NCBI GenBank assembly: GCA_001570385.1
Contig: BBYL01000028.1
Location: 62,001-126,000, forward strand
DNA: 64,000 bases
Source: Microtetraspora glauca
GTDB lineage: Bacteria > Actinomycetota > Actinomycetes > Streptosporangiales > Streptosporangiaceae
Direction of reading: 5' to 3'
In this document: positions 1-8,293 of the stretch, piece after piece
Numbering within the stretch: position 1 is the stretch's first letter
Layout of the letters: each line of letters begins with the position of its first letter
The notes under the pieces: generated by a model
Databases searched by the model: none
What the model saw: only the letters and a program-made list of their open reading frames with translations
What the model was told of the DNA's origin: nothing
Program-made: the position numbers and the translations under genes

Positions 1-1329
1 CTTCTGCGCGTCGGACAGGTCGGGCGCGATGTGCGGGATCATCGCGTTCCAGCAGGCCAGCACGACGCCGCCGGCGCGCACGGAGTAGAGCTTGCCGCCC
101 TGGACGTAGGCGACGTCGAGAGTATTGCCGTCGGGGCGGTGTTTGGCGAGGACGACGGTGCTGTTCAGGCGGATCCTGGTACGGGAGCCGGGGTTGTCGA
201 GCTTCCTGTAGTCGCACGGGGAGGTGACCAGGTCCTCCATCGTGGAGCCCGGCAGCACCCGCGGGTTGAGCTTGCGCACCAGCGCGCGGGCGACGGAGGC
301 GTTGCCGTCCGGGAAGTGGAAGATGTAAGGATCCTCGTTACCCCAGAACCGTTGTCCTGACTTGCTCAGTCCGGGCCACGGCCCGCCAGAGAAGTCCAGC
401 CCGAGCCCGGACATGCCGGAGTAGCCCTGGGCGGCGGCGTCCAGCGACGGGAACTGGTCGACGTTGACCCCGGCCCCGCCGAGGGTCGAGCCCTCCAGGT
501 AGCGGTAGGCGTCGCCGGTCAGCCCTACCACCTGGCTCAGGTAGGTGCCGTAACTGATCTGCCCCAGCCGCTCCACCTTCTGCTCGGGCGTCAGGTCCGG
601 CAGGTAGTCCCTCGGGGTGTCGAGCACCTCAATGAGCAGGCGTTTGGCCTCGGCGTCCATGGGCGCGTCGGCCAGGAGCTGGGCGGCCGAGGTTCCCACG
701 GCGAGGTGGTCGCGGCCCCACTGCTCCTTGGCGAAGAACACCGCCCGGCCGCCGGCGCCGTTGCGCCGGTAGAAGCTCCGGTCGAAGTAGGTGAAGAACT
801 TCTGCACATCGATGCCCACGTCGGTGAACAGGCGTTTGGCCTCGGCCGGATAGGCGCTGGGCGCGTCGATCGACTGTGAGCCGCCGTAGCCGATCAGCGT
901 CCTGCCTCCGACCCGGAACTCGTTGCGCTTGGCGTGCCCGCCGAAGTCGTCGTGCGGATCGAGGATCAGGATCCTCGCCCGCGGATTGACGTCGCGCAGG
1001 TAGAAATGCGCGGCGGACAACCCGCTGATCCCGGCGCCCACCACCACCAGGTCGTAGCTCTCGCCCGTGGAGTCGGGGCTGCCCGCGTTGTCCCAGAAGG
1101 TGCCGCCGCGGAGAGAGTGCGCGATCTCGAAGGAGCCGTCGTGGCTGCCCCGCATGCCGGTGAGCGCGGGCGGGTAATACGACCCGCGGCTGTCGGCCGA
1201 CGCCGTACCACCGAGAAGTGATCCGGCGGCGACCGCGCCGATGGAGACCGCCACCCCGTCAAGGAAGTCGCGGCGAGTGATCCCGCGGCGCATTCCGAGT
1301 TCTTCGTCGGACCAGTCAGAGCGAGTCAT
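1..1329 (-). CDS. FAD-dependent amine oxidase-like protein (spermidine dehydrogenase-like), TAT-exported, 3' end missing
   Basis: The frame is open from an ATG at 1329 to the window edge (443 residues, C-terminus missing). Residues 14-21 (RRGITRRD) followed by a hydrophobic Ala/Gly stretch form a twin-arginine signal, so the enzyme is probably exported folded with its FAD. After about 75 residues comes a Rossmann dinucleotide site (VVVGAGISGLSAA) and then a GGHAKRNEF stretch, which fits spermidine dehydrogenase-like flavoproteins oxidising amines. Its ATG overlaps the stop of the upstream amino acid/polyamine permease (ATGA), so the two are translationally coupled; import or handling of an amine substrate plus its oxidation is the inferred shared job. 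The substrate cannot be read from the sequence. Confidence 0.75.
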   Translation of the reverse strand, partial: MTRSDWSDEELGMRRGITRRDFLDGVAVSIGAVAAGSLLGGTASADSRGSYYPPALTGMRGSHDGSFEIAHSLRGGTFWDNAGSPDSTGESYDLVVVGAGISGLSAAHFYLRDVNPRARILILDPHDDFGGHAKRNEFRVGGRTLIGYGGSQSIDAPSAYPAEAKRLFTDVGIDVQKFFTYFDRSFYRRNGAGGRAVFFAKEQWGRDHLAVGTSAAQLLADAPMDAEAKRLLIEVLDTPRDYLPDLTPEQKVERLGQISYGTYLSQVVGLTGDAYRYLEGSTLGGAGVNVDQFPSLDAAAQGYSGMSGLGLDFSGGPWPGLSKSGQRFWGNEDPYIFHFPDGNASVARALVRKLNPRVLPGSTMEDLVTSPCDYRKLDNPGSRTRIRLNSTVVLAKHRPDGNTLDVAYVQGGKLYSVRAGGVVLACWNAMIPHIAPDLSDAQK

Positions 1330-2756
1330 GTTGTCTCCTCAACGTTGATCGTCGTCAGCATCGCGTAGGCGTTCGGGTTGACGGCGCGCAGCCGCAGAGC
1401 CAGCAGCACGCCCACCAGGAAGATGAGGGGAAGCGGAAGGAGGAGGACCAGGTTGGTGGTCGTGCCGGCCGTGGTGAGCAGGTCGACGTGGGTCACCGCC
1501 AGCCAGCAGGCGGCGGTCAGGGCGAGCCCGCCGAGCACGGGGGCGATCAGCCGGGTCCAGGTGCCGACGGACAGATCGGCGCGCTTTCGGTAGAAGCCCG
1601 CGACGGCGAAGGAGCACAGCGCCTGGAGCGCCATGATTCCGATGACGCCCGGTGTGTTGAGCCAGACCAGCAGGTTGGTGAAGGGGTCGAGGCCGGCCAC
1701 GGCGAAAGCGATGACGACGACCACGGCCAGGGCCGTGCCGACCACCCCTCCCACCCAGGGCGAACGCGTACGCGGGTGGACGCGGGCGAAGGCCGCGGGG
1801 AGCACGCGCTCGCGCCCCAGCGCGAAGAAGTAGCGGTTGGCCGCGTTGTGGAATGCCAGCACCGCGGCGAACGAGCTGGTGACGATCAGGATGTTCATCA
1901 CGTCGACCGCCAGCGTGCCCACGTAATGGTCGGTGGCGGCGAAGACGAGCCCGGGGTTCTCCGCGGCCTTGGCGCCCACCACGGTGGGGCCGTAGGCGGT
2001 GACCACGATCCAGGCGATGAACGTGTAGAAGAGGGCGAGGAAGCCGACGGCGATATAGGTGGCGCGGCGCACGGCGCGTCCGGCGTCCCTGACCTCCTCG
2101 CCGTAGATCGCGGTCGCCTCGAAGCCGATGAAGGCGCCGAAGGTGACCGCCAGCGCCCCGGCGAGGCCGCCGGTGAAGACGTTGCTCGGGGCGAAGGACG
2201 CCATGCCGAACCCCTCGGGGCCGCCCTTGACCAGTACGGCGACGGCGAGCATGGCCAGGACGAGCACCTCGGCCAGCAGCGCGAAGCCGAGGACCTTGGC
2301 GCTGACCGTGACCCGGCGGAAGCCGAGGAACCAGACCAGCGCGACCGCCGCCAGCGCCCAGGCCCACCAGGGCAGGTCGAGCCCGGTCAGGTCGGCGACG
2401 GTGGTGGCGGCGAAGAACCCGAACGCGCCGTACAGGCCGATGCCGATGCCGTTGTAGGAGATCAGCGCGACCAGCGCCGCGCCGACGCCGGCGGGCTTGC
2501 CCAGGCCCTCGGCGATGTACGCGTAGAAGGCTCCGGCGTTCTTGACGTGCCGGCTCATCGAGGTGAAACCGACGGTGAAGAGCAACAGGGCCAGTCCGGC
2601 GATGAGATATCCGGGAACCGCGCCGGGTCCGGCGACGGCCAGGCCGATGGGGGCGATACCGGCCATGACGGTGAGGGGTGCCGCGGCGGCGACCACGAAG
2701 AACACCAGGTCCCAGGTGCCGATGGCGTCGCGTTCTAGGGCGGGGGGTGAGGACAT
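1326..2756 (-). CDS. APC superfamily amino acid/polyamine permease
   Basis: A 476-residue integral membrane protein with about twelve hydrophobic segments. The first segment (DLVFFVVAAAAPLTVMAGIAP region) and the conserved GFEATAIYGEE motif near residue 220 are typical of the APC amino acid-polyamine-organocation family. It would import an amino acid or amine by proton symport or exchange. It is the first gene of a two-gene operon with the amine-oxidase-like flavoprotein and is read divergently from a TetR regulator, with GGGAGAG as ribosome binding site just upstream. The substrate is unknown; the downstream oxidase suggests an amine. Confidence 0.85.
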   Translation of the reverse strand: MSSPPALERDAIGTWDLVFFVVAAAAPLTVMAGIAPIGLAVAGPGAVPGYLIAGLALLLFTVGFTSMSRHVKNAGAFYAYIAEGLGKPAGVGAALVALISYNGIGIGLYGAFGFFAATTVADLTGLDLPWWAWALAAVALVWFLGFRRVTVSAKVLGFALLAEVLVLAMLAVAVLVKGGPEGFGMASFAPSNVFTGGLAGALAVTFGAFIGFEATAIYGEEVRDAGRAVRRATYIAVGFLALFYTFIAWIVVTAYGPTVVGAKAAENPGLVFAATDHYVGTLAVDVMNILIVTSSFAAVLAFHNAANRYFFALGRERVLPAAFARVHPRTRSPWVGGVVGTALAVVVVIAFAVAGLDPFTNLLVWLNTPGVIGIMALQALCSFAVAGFYRKRADLSVGTWTRLIAPVLGGLALTAACWLAVTHVDLLTTAGTTTNLVLLLPLPLIFLVGVLLALRLRAVNPNAYAMLTTINVEETT

Positions 2757-2763
2757 TGGCTCT

Positions 2764-2788
2764 CCCTAAAACTTTAGGGTGTAGTTTT
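2764..2788. promoter_or_regulatory. Palindromic operator candidate between permease operon and tetR
   Basis: CCCTAAA-AC-TTTAGGG (2764-2779) is a perfect 7-2-7 inverted repeat. A second, overlapping inverted repeat AAAACT...AGTTTT spans 2768-2788. The AT-rich patch lies just upstream of the permease start in otherwise very GC-rich DNA, where a TetR dimer would block the permease promoter and its own gene. Confidence 0.6.
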
Positions 2789-2843
2789 GCGTAGAGTAGC
2801 TCCGTCCCACCTCGTCCGGGAAGACCCTTAATCTGGCTATGTC

Positions 2844-3527
2844 ATGAGCAGGCACACCAGACCGGCCGGCCGCCCCCGCCGCGCGATCCTGAGCGCCGAA
2901 GCCATCTACCGGACCGCCCTCGATCTCATCGACAGGGAGGGGACCGAGGCCTTCAGCCTCGTCAGACTGGCCAAAGCACTTGGCGTGCGGATGCCGTCGC
3001 TGTACAACCACGTCCACAGCCGAGAGCAGGTGGTCCACGGCGTGCGCGTCCTGCTGGCGGCGGAGATCGACTGGTCATCCCTCGGGCGCCTGACCTGGGA
3101 TCAGGCGCTGGCGGAGTGGGCGCGCTCCTACCGGGCCGCGTTCGCCGAACACCCCAACACGGTCAGGCTGCTGGCCACCACGCCCGTGCGCACCCCGGAG
3201 GTGCTGGACCAGTACGAACTGGTGGTGGCCTCCCTGGAGGACGCGGGCTGGCACCCTGACCAGGCGATCTGGATCCTCAGCATGCTGGAGGCCTTCATCC
3301 TGGGCTCGGCGCTCGACCTCGCGGCTCCCGAGCAGATGATCGACATGCCCGCCGACGCCACCCGCCACCCGCGCCTCGCCGCCGCCGTCCAGGCCGCCCC
3401 CGCCTCCGGACGGGCCGATTCGGCCTTCGAGCTCGGGCTGCTCGCGCTGCTGGCGGGGCTGCGGGCCCAGCTGCACAGCCAGACGCATGACCAGGGAGGG
3501 GAGGCCGGCGGAGGGGTCACGGGGTGA
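2844..3527 (+). CDS. TetR/AcrR family transcriptional regulator
   Basis: A 227-residue protein with an N-terminal TetR helix-turn-helix: helix preceding FSLVRLAKALGV, recognition helix around MPSLYNHVHSREQVV (residues about 37-62). The C-terminal ligand domain is all-helical and not assignable to a ligand class by eye. It is divergent from the APC permease/amine oxidase operon with a palindrome between them, so it is probably the local repressor, released by the transported amine or a related molecule. A stretch of about 265 bp downstream (3528-3792) holds no gene I can support. Confidence 0.85.
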   Translation: MSRHTRPAGRPRRAILSAEAIYRTALDLIDREGTEAFSLVRLAKALGVRMPSLYNHVHSREQVVHGVRVLLAAEIDWSSLGRLTWDQALAEWARSYRAAFAEHPNTVRLLATTPVRTPEVLDQYELVVASLEDAGWHPDQAIWILSMLEAFILGSALDLAAPEQMIDMPADATRHPRLAAAVQAAPASGRADSAFELGLLALLAGLRAQLHSQTHDQGGEAGGGVTG

Positions 3528-3792
3528 GCGCGCGACCGCACTATCCGACCTGCCTCACAGGCGACAGCAGCGGGCGCTTGGCCGTCCGCCCGTCGTCCAC
3601 GTCGCCGCGAGGTCAGCCCTCCCTCGACGCCGACCAGCTCGTCATCCCGGATGAGGGGTGCCGCAGTCACGCGGCAGCACCTCGGTCGCGCGAGTGCGAC
3701 CCCCTTGCCGACGGCGCCCTCGGGGAGCGGTGTCGTCGATCAGGTTGATCTGGCGGAAGCGCAGCGTCCACCGCCGGGTTTCGTCATGGTCG

Positions 3793-5283
3793 TCACGCCT
3801 CTCCCGCGGCGGCGCGCCCGGCCCTGCGGCCGAAGAACGTGCCGTCGCCCAGGGAGGTCCCGCTGATATAGCCCTCACCGTGGATGCCGGAGCTGGCCCG
3901 GCCCGCGGCGTACAGCCCCGGGATGGGGAGGCCCGACTGGTCGAGCACGGCGCCGTCCACGGTGGTGTGCAGCCCGCCGAGGGTGAACCCGGCGACGCCC
4001 GTGCCGGACCCCGCGCTCTCCCGATCTCCGGAGGCGAACCCGAAGCGCGGGTCGACCGCGGCGTACGGTGGCCGGAGCGGCCGCAGCCACTTGGCGTCCT
4101 TGTGGAAGTAGGGGTCCTCGCCCTGCTCCGCGTGCCGGTTGTACACGCCGACCGTCGACTCGAGCGCGCCGTGCGGCATGCCGAGCGACTCCTCGAGCTC
4201 CGCGAGCGTCTCCGCGACGAACTGCGGGCGCACACCCCACAGGTCCCGCTTCGGAATGTCCTCGTAGCCCGCCTCGTCGATGATCGCCCAGTACGGCCCC
4301 GGCCGGTGCAGCACGGCGGCGACGCTGAACAGGCCCGGATAGACGTCCTCGTTGATGAACCGCCGGCCGAGCCCGTCGACCAGCATTCCCCGGGTGATCA
4401 TCGCGGGCAGCACGGTCAGCGCGATCTCCACCTCCGACATGCGCCGGGTGGCCGCGCCGAGCGCCGCCGCCATCCTGATGCCGCTGCCGTCGTCGAGACC
4501 GTCGCTGACCTTGCCGTGGCCGATGAGCACGGGGGCGTGCTCCCAGAGCATCTCCTCCGAGTCGACGAAGCCGCCGGTGGTCAGGATGACGCCCTTGCGC
4601 GCCCGGTAGGCGACGGTCTCGCCGTAACGGCGGGCGATCACGCCGACGACACGGCCGGTGTCGTCGGTCACCAGATTGGTGGCCAGGGTGTCGGCGTGGC
4701 AGGCGGCCCCGGCCTCCTTCGCGGCCGCGACCAGCTTCTCCATGATCATCCAGCCGCCGAAGCTCTCGGTCGCCGGACGGTGCCCGCGCGGCGCCGGGCG
4801 GGCGACGGTGTTGTACGGCCAGGCGTTCTCGCCCAGCCACATCAGCCCGTCCTTCGTCGGCGGCATCCAGCTCGGCGCGTCGTAGAAGCTCTCGTTGAAG
4901 GTCAGCCCGCGGTCGCGGAACCACTCGAAGTGCTCGACGCTGCCGTCGCAGTAGAGCCGCAGCTTCTCCTCGTCGGCGTGCGGGCCGAGCGCGGCCCTGA
5001 GGTAGGCGAACATGTCGTCCGCGGTGTCCTCGAAGCCGCACGCCTTCTGCACCGCCGTGCCGCCGCCGAGGTAGAGCTCGCCTCCGGACAACGCGGACGA
5101 GCCACCCGGCCCGCCCGCGCGTTCGAGCACGAGCACCTCGGCGCCCGCCGTGGCGGCTTCGAACGCGGCGGACGCGCCGGCGCAGCCGAATCCGACGACG
5201 AGCACATCACATTCATGGTCGAAGCCGGCGACCGAGGCCGCCGGGACCGGCTGGACCTGCCGGACCGGGGACGGGGAGGTCAC
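3793..5283 (-). CDS. kst4D: 3-ketosteroid-delta4-(5alpha)-dehydrogenase-like flavoprotein (Kst4D)
   Basis: A 496-residue FAD_binding_2 flavoprotein with N-terminal FAD site (VLVVGFGCAGASAA, residues about 29-42), the GGELYLGGGTAVQKACGFED segment, EEKLRLYCDGSVEHFEWF, and a C-terminal FAD-closing motif (GLYAAGRASSGIHGEGYISG). These match my recollection of the Rhodococcus jostii delta4-(5alpha)-dehydrogenase much better than KstD. It would introduce the 4,5 double bond into 5alpha-3-ketosteroids, feeding saturated steroids into the pathway. It starts at a GTG with a weak ribosome binding site and lies 56 bp downstream of hsaC in the same direction, so is probably co-transcribed with it. Confidence 0.8.
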   Translation of the reverse strand: MTSPSPVRQVQPVPAASVAGFDHECDVLVVGFGCAGASAAFEAATAGAEVLVLERAGGPGGSSALSGGELYLGGGTAVQKACGFEDTADDMFAYLRAALGPHADEEKLRLYCDGSVEHFEWFRDRGLTFNESFYDAPSWMPPTKDGLMWLGENAWPYNTVARPAPRGHRPATESFGGWMIMEKLVAAAKEAGAACHADTLATNLVTDDTGRVVGVIARRYGETVAYRARKGVILTTGGFVDSEEMLWEHAPVLIGHGKVSDGLDDGSGIRMAAALGAATRRMSEVEIALTVLPAMITRGMLVDGLGRRFINEDVYPGLFSVAAVLHRPGPYWAIIDEAGYEDIPKRDLWGVRPQFVAETLAELEESLGMPHGALESTVGVYNRHAEQGEDPYFHKDAKWLRPLRPPYAAVDPRFGFASGDRESAGSGTGVAGFTLGGLHTTVDGAVLDQSGLPIPGLYAAGRASSGIHGEGYISGTSLGDGTFFGRRAGRAAAGEA

Positions 5284-5339
5284 GACACCACCCGGAGGTC
5301 ACGCTGCGGAGTCCGCATGTCGATCGACTCGCCTCTCGC

Positions 5340-6260
5340 TCAGGACCGCGGGATGAAAGCGGCGAGCGGCTCGGAGCCGGACCAGTCGTGCCCCCAGTAG
5401 CTGTCGGCGGTGATCTCCTCGGCGGTGTAGTACGTCTCGTCGACGAGCATGCCCTCGGTGCCGTACTCGATGTCCCAGCCTCCGGGAGCGCGCACGTAGA
5501 ACGACACCATCTTGTCGTTGGTGTGCCGCCCCAGCGTCGAGGAGATGGAGAAGCCGAGCTGGCGCACCTTGTCCAGGGCCATCCCGACCGCGTCGAGGGT
5601 GTCGACCTCGATCATGAGGTGCACCAGGCCGGGCTCCTCGCCGTGCGGCGCGGGGCAGACGGCGAGGCTGTGGTGGCGCTGGTTGACCCCCATGAAGCGC
5701 ACCCGCCGTACGGGCCCGCTGCCCTTGCCGCCGCCGACCTTGATGGCGCCGCGCGGCAGGAAGCCGAGCACCTCCGTGTAGAAGGAGACGGTCTCCTGCA
5801 TGGCGGTGGTGGGCAGCACCACGTGGCCCATGCCCTGCGGGCCGGTGACGAACCGCTGGCCCCTGCCGGTGAGCACCGGGCTGTGGTCGAGCACGGGGCC
5901 GAAGAAGACCTCGACCGGCGTCCCGGCCGGGTCCTCGAAGGCGATGACCTGCTCGGCGGACCGCTCGGCGGCCTCCGCCTCCGACAGCACCTTGACGGCG
6001 GTGCCCGCGGCCTCGACCGCGCGGCCCACCGTGGCGAGCGCGAACTGGTCGCGCACCTCCCAGCCGACGGCGAGCACCCGGTCGGAGTCGCCGGGAAGCA
6101 CGATGAGCCGCGCCTGGCGCTCGTCCATCCGCAGGTACAGGCCGTCCGGGTCAGGCCCGGTTCCCTCGGCGAAACCGAGGCCGTCGATCACGAGCTCACG
6201 CCAGCGCTTGATGTCACGCGTCTGGACCTTGAGATAGCCCAGCCCTCGGATCTGCGTCAC
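5340..6260 (-). CDS. hsaC: Iron-dependent extradiol dioxygenase HsaC-like (3,4-DHSA dioxygenase)
   Basis: A two-domain type I extradiol dioxygenase of about 306 residues. The active half carries the metal ligands His (MGHVVL, residue about 146), His (VHLMIEV, about 214) and Glu (WDIEYG, about 265), with the QRHHSLAV catalytic His region between. In steroid degradation HsaC opens the aromatised A ring of 3,4-DHSA by meta cleavage; bphC-type biphenyl dioxygenases are close relatives, but the surrounding steroid genes decide the call. I prefer the GTG at 6260, giving an N-terminus TQIRGLGYL like known HsaC proteins; a TTG at 6269 adds three residues. It heads a probable operon with kst4D. Confidence 0.85.
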   Translation of the reverse strand: MTQIRGLGYLKVQTRDIKRWRELVIDGLGFAEGTGPDPDGLYLRMDERQARLIVLPGDSDRVLAVGWEVRDQFALATVGRAVEAAGTAVKVLSEAEAAERSAEQVIAFEDPAGTPVEVFFGPVLDHSPVLTGRGQRFVTGPQGMGHVVLPTTAMQETVSFYTEVLGFLPRGAIKVGGGKGSGPVRRVRFMGVNQRHHSLAVCPAPHGEEPGLVHLMIEVDTLDAVGMALDKVRQLGFSISSTLGRHTNDKMVSFYVRAPGGWDIEYGTEGMLVDETYYTAEEITADSYWGHDWSGSEPLAAFIPRS

Positions 6261-6385
6261 AGTCCTCAATCCAATCTGCCGGTGCCCTGGTCGGGCGTGG
6301 AAGCCCTCCGGTCCCTCTCGCCCCCGGACGGGGCGGTCTTCTCTGCCCCCAAAGGTGACAGAGCCGCCGCCGTACCGCCTTCGCT

Positions 6386-6402
6386 CTCCCGCTCAGTGAG
6401 AG
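6386..6402. promoter_or_regulatory. Steroid-cluster 17-bp palindromic element, copy 1 (hsaC side)
   Basis: CTCCCGCTCAGTGAGAG: half-sites CTCCCGCT and AGTGAGAG around a central C, 6 of 8 positions palindromic. It is one of six related elements found only in front of the steroid transcription units. It lies about 125 bp upstream of hsaC in the region shared with the divergent SDR genes. Confidence 0.65.
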
Positions 6403-6440
6403 TCCGCAGGCTCGGCCGGGTGAACGCGGCGGATGACGGG

Positions 6441-6457
6441 CTCCCGCTGAGCGAGAT
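6441..6457. promoter_or_regulatory. Steroid-cluster 17-bp palindromic element, copy 2 (SDR side)
   Basis: CTCCCGCTGAGCGAGAT is the best-formed copy, 7 of 8 positions palindromic around the central G. Its centre lies 55 bp from copy 1, and it sits about 108 bp upstream of the first SDR gene. Having two copies between the divergent units fits separate control of each promoter. Confidence 0.65.
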
Positions 6458-6564
6458 CCGTACCCCATGACACCGGGCGGGCGTTCCACCATGCCTGGAG
6501 CTCCCCACCGGCAGACCCCACCGGTCCCCCGAACGACCGAACGATTGACGAGGTGCGCGACCCG

Positions 6565-7419
6565 ATGGCGTCAGCGACAGGAACCCCGGCCGGACGCCCG
6601 ACGGCACTGGTCACCGGAGCGAGCCGGGGAATCGGCCGCGAGACGGCCCTCGCCCTCGCCCGCGCCGGGTACGACGTCGCGTTCACCGCCCGCACCGTCG
6701 AGGAGGGGCAGGGGGTGATCCCTCCTCGCTACAGCGACGACGGTCCGGAGCGGATCGCGGTCCCGGGAAGCCTGCGCACGACGGCCGCGCGGATCGAGGC
6801 GCTCGGCGGGCGGGCGCTGCCGATCCGGATGGACCTCCTCGACCGCCACAGCGTACGGGCGGCGGCGGACACGGTGCTCCGCGAGTGGGGGCGTGTCGAC
6901 GTGCTGGTCAACAACGCGGTGGCGCACATCGCCGGGAACCACGACCGCTTCCTCGACCTCGACGTCGACGTGGCCGCCCGGACCGTCGCGGGGAACTACC
7001 TGAACCAGATCGTGCTGCTGCAGGCGGTGCTCCCCGGGATGGTCGAGCGAGGCGGCGGCACGATCGTCAACATGTGCTCAGGTTCGGCGACGACCGACCC
7101 GCCCGCACCGCCCGGCGAGGGCGGCTGGGGCGTCGCGTACTCCGCGTCGAAGGCGGCGTTCGGGCGGCTCGCCGGCGCGATCAACGCGGAGTACCTGAAG
7201 CACGGCGTACGCGCGTTCAACCTCGACCCGGGCTTCGTGATCACAGAGGCGGGTTCGGCGCGCGGCGGCACCGGCTCGATCGCGGACAAGGGGTTCGACC
7301 CCACTCCGGAGGACGCGCCGGGGAGAGCGATCGTCTGGCTGGTCTCCTCACCCGACGCGGACCGGTTCCTCGGCAGGGTGATCTGGACGCCCAAGCTGGT
7401 CGCGAGCCTCGGTGACTGA
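6565..7419 (+). CDS. SDR family NAD(P)-dependent oxidoreductase
   Basis: A 284-residue classical short-chain dehydrogenase/reductase: cofactor motif TGASRGIGRE at the N-terminus, NNAVAH structural motif, catalytic YSASK with an upstream Ser, and an enlarged loop after the second strand (GVIPPRYSDDGPERI). I chose ATG 6565 over the in-frame GTG 6553 because the only Shine-Dalgarno-like GACGAGG overlaps that GTG. It opens a two-gene operon with another SDR, divergent from hsaC with two cluster operator elements between, so it most likely oxidises or reduces a steroid hydroxyl/keto group. The position acted on cannot be read from sequence. Confidence 0.85.
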   Translation: MASATGTPAGRPTALVTGASRGIGRETALALARAGYDVAFTARTVEEGQGVIPPRYSDDGPERIAVPGSLRTTAARIEALGGRALPIRMDLLDRHSVRAAADTVLREWGRVDVLVNNAVAHIAGNHDRFLDLDVDVAARTVAGNYLNQIVLLQAVLPGMVERGGGTIVNMCSGSATTDPPAPPGEGGWGVAYSASKAAFGRLAGAINAEYLKHGVRAFNLDPGFVITEAGSARGGTGSIADKGFDPTPEDAPGRAIVWLVSSPDADRFLGRVIWTPKLVASLGD

Positions 7420-7443
7420 CAGAACCACCATCACAGAGCAGGG

Positions 7444-8271
7444 ATGACGATGCGACAGGACAAGGCGGAGGCGTACGGCAGGCTGGCCGGGCGGGTGGCG
7501 GTGATCACCGGCGCGGGCGACGGCATCGGCAGGGGCGTCGCGCGGAGGTTCGCCGCCGAGGGCGCGGCGATCGTCGTCGCGGAGATCGACGAGGCGACCG
7601 GGGAGAGCACCACCCGGGAGCTGGTGGAGGAGTTCGGCGCCGACGCGCGTTTCGTGCGCACGGACGTCACCGACAGGGAGCAGGTGGAGGCCATGGTGGC
7701 CGCCGCCGTGGAGACGTGGGGCCGGATCGACGTCCTGGTCAACAACGCCTGGGGCGGCACCGGCGGCGTCGGCCGGGTCGAGAACAAGACGGACGAGCAG
7801 CTGGACCGTGGTTTCGCCATGGGTTACTACGGCCCGTTCTGGGCGATGCGGGCGGCGTTTCCGCACATGAGGGAACAGGGCTGGGGGCGCGTGATCAACA
7901 TGTGCTCGCTCAACGGGGTCAACGCCCACATGGGCACCCTGGAGTACAACTCCGCCAAGGAGGCGCTGCGCGCGCTGACCCGTACGGCGGCGCGGGAGTG
8001 GGCGCCCACGGGCGTCGTCGTCAACGCCGTCTGCCCCGGGGCCAAGAGCGCGGCCTTCCGCCGCAGGATGGCGGCCAACCCGGAGCTGGCGACGGCCGCC
8101 GACCGGGGCAACCCGATGGGGCGGATCGGCGACCCCGAGCAGGACATCGCCCCCGTCGTGCTGTTCCTCGCGAGTGAGGACGCCCGCTATCTCACGGGGA
8201 ACACGCTGTTCGTCGACGGCGGCTCCCACATCAACGGCGTGGTGTGGGAGCCGGACCTCGACGCCTCCTGA
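7444..8271 (+). CDS. SDR family NAD(P)-dependent oxidoreductase
   Basis: A classical SDR of 275 residues: TGAGDGIGRG cofactor site, NNAWGG, catalytic Ser-(MCSLNG) and Tyr/Lys (YNSAKEAL), and the C-terminal LTGNTLFVDGGSH typical of the family. A second ATG at 7450 has the better-spaced GCAGGG ribosome binding site and may be the true start. It follows the first SDR by 24 bp and ends 22 bp before the convergent hsaA. It is probably a hydroxysteroid dehydrogenase serving the same pathway; paired SDRs could act on different ring positions, but that is inference. Confidence 0.85.
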   Translation: MTMRQDKAEAYGRLAGRVAVITGAGDGIGRGVARRFAAEGAAIVVAEIDEATGESTTRELVEEFGADARFVRTDVTDREQVEAMVAAAVETWGRIDVLVNNAWGGTGGVGRVENKTDEQLDRGFAMGYYGPFWAMRAAFPHMREQGWGRVINMCSLNGVNAHMGTLEYNSAKEALRALTRTAAREWAPTGVVVNAVCPGAKSAAFRRRMAANPELATAADRGNPMGRIGDPEQDIAPVVLFLASEDARYLTGNTLFVDGGSHINGVVWEPDLDAS

Positions 8272-8293
8272 GCCCCTGGGCCCGGTGCGCTCC

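Noticed and set aside
3524..3748. Frame starting at a GTG overlapping the tetR stop
   Set aside because: Composition lacks a protein-like pattern, there is no ribosome binding site evidence beyond the overlap, and no family is recognisable.
3750..3792. Minus-strand WTLRFRQINLIDD, resembling the end of a ring-hydroxylating dioxygenase beta subunit
   Set aside because: Only about a dozen residues match a remembered pattern and the frame has no body upstream; too short to call a remnant.
5332..5344. CCTCTCGCTCAGG, half of the steroid-cluster palindrome, just upstream of kst4D
   Set aside because: It lies over the hsaC stop codon and lacks the second half-site; kst4D is probably read from the hsaC promoter.
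3658..5400. A 580-codon plus-strand open frame opposite kst4D
   Set aside because: It is Arg/Gly/Val-rich with no recognisable domain and mirrors the real flavoprotein gene; such antisense frames are expected at 70% GC. The same applies to plus-strand frames opposite kstD (13511-15541) and the APC permease (1488-2738).
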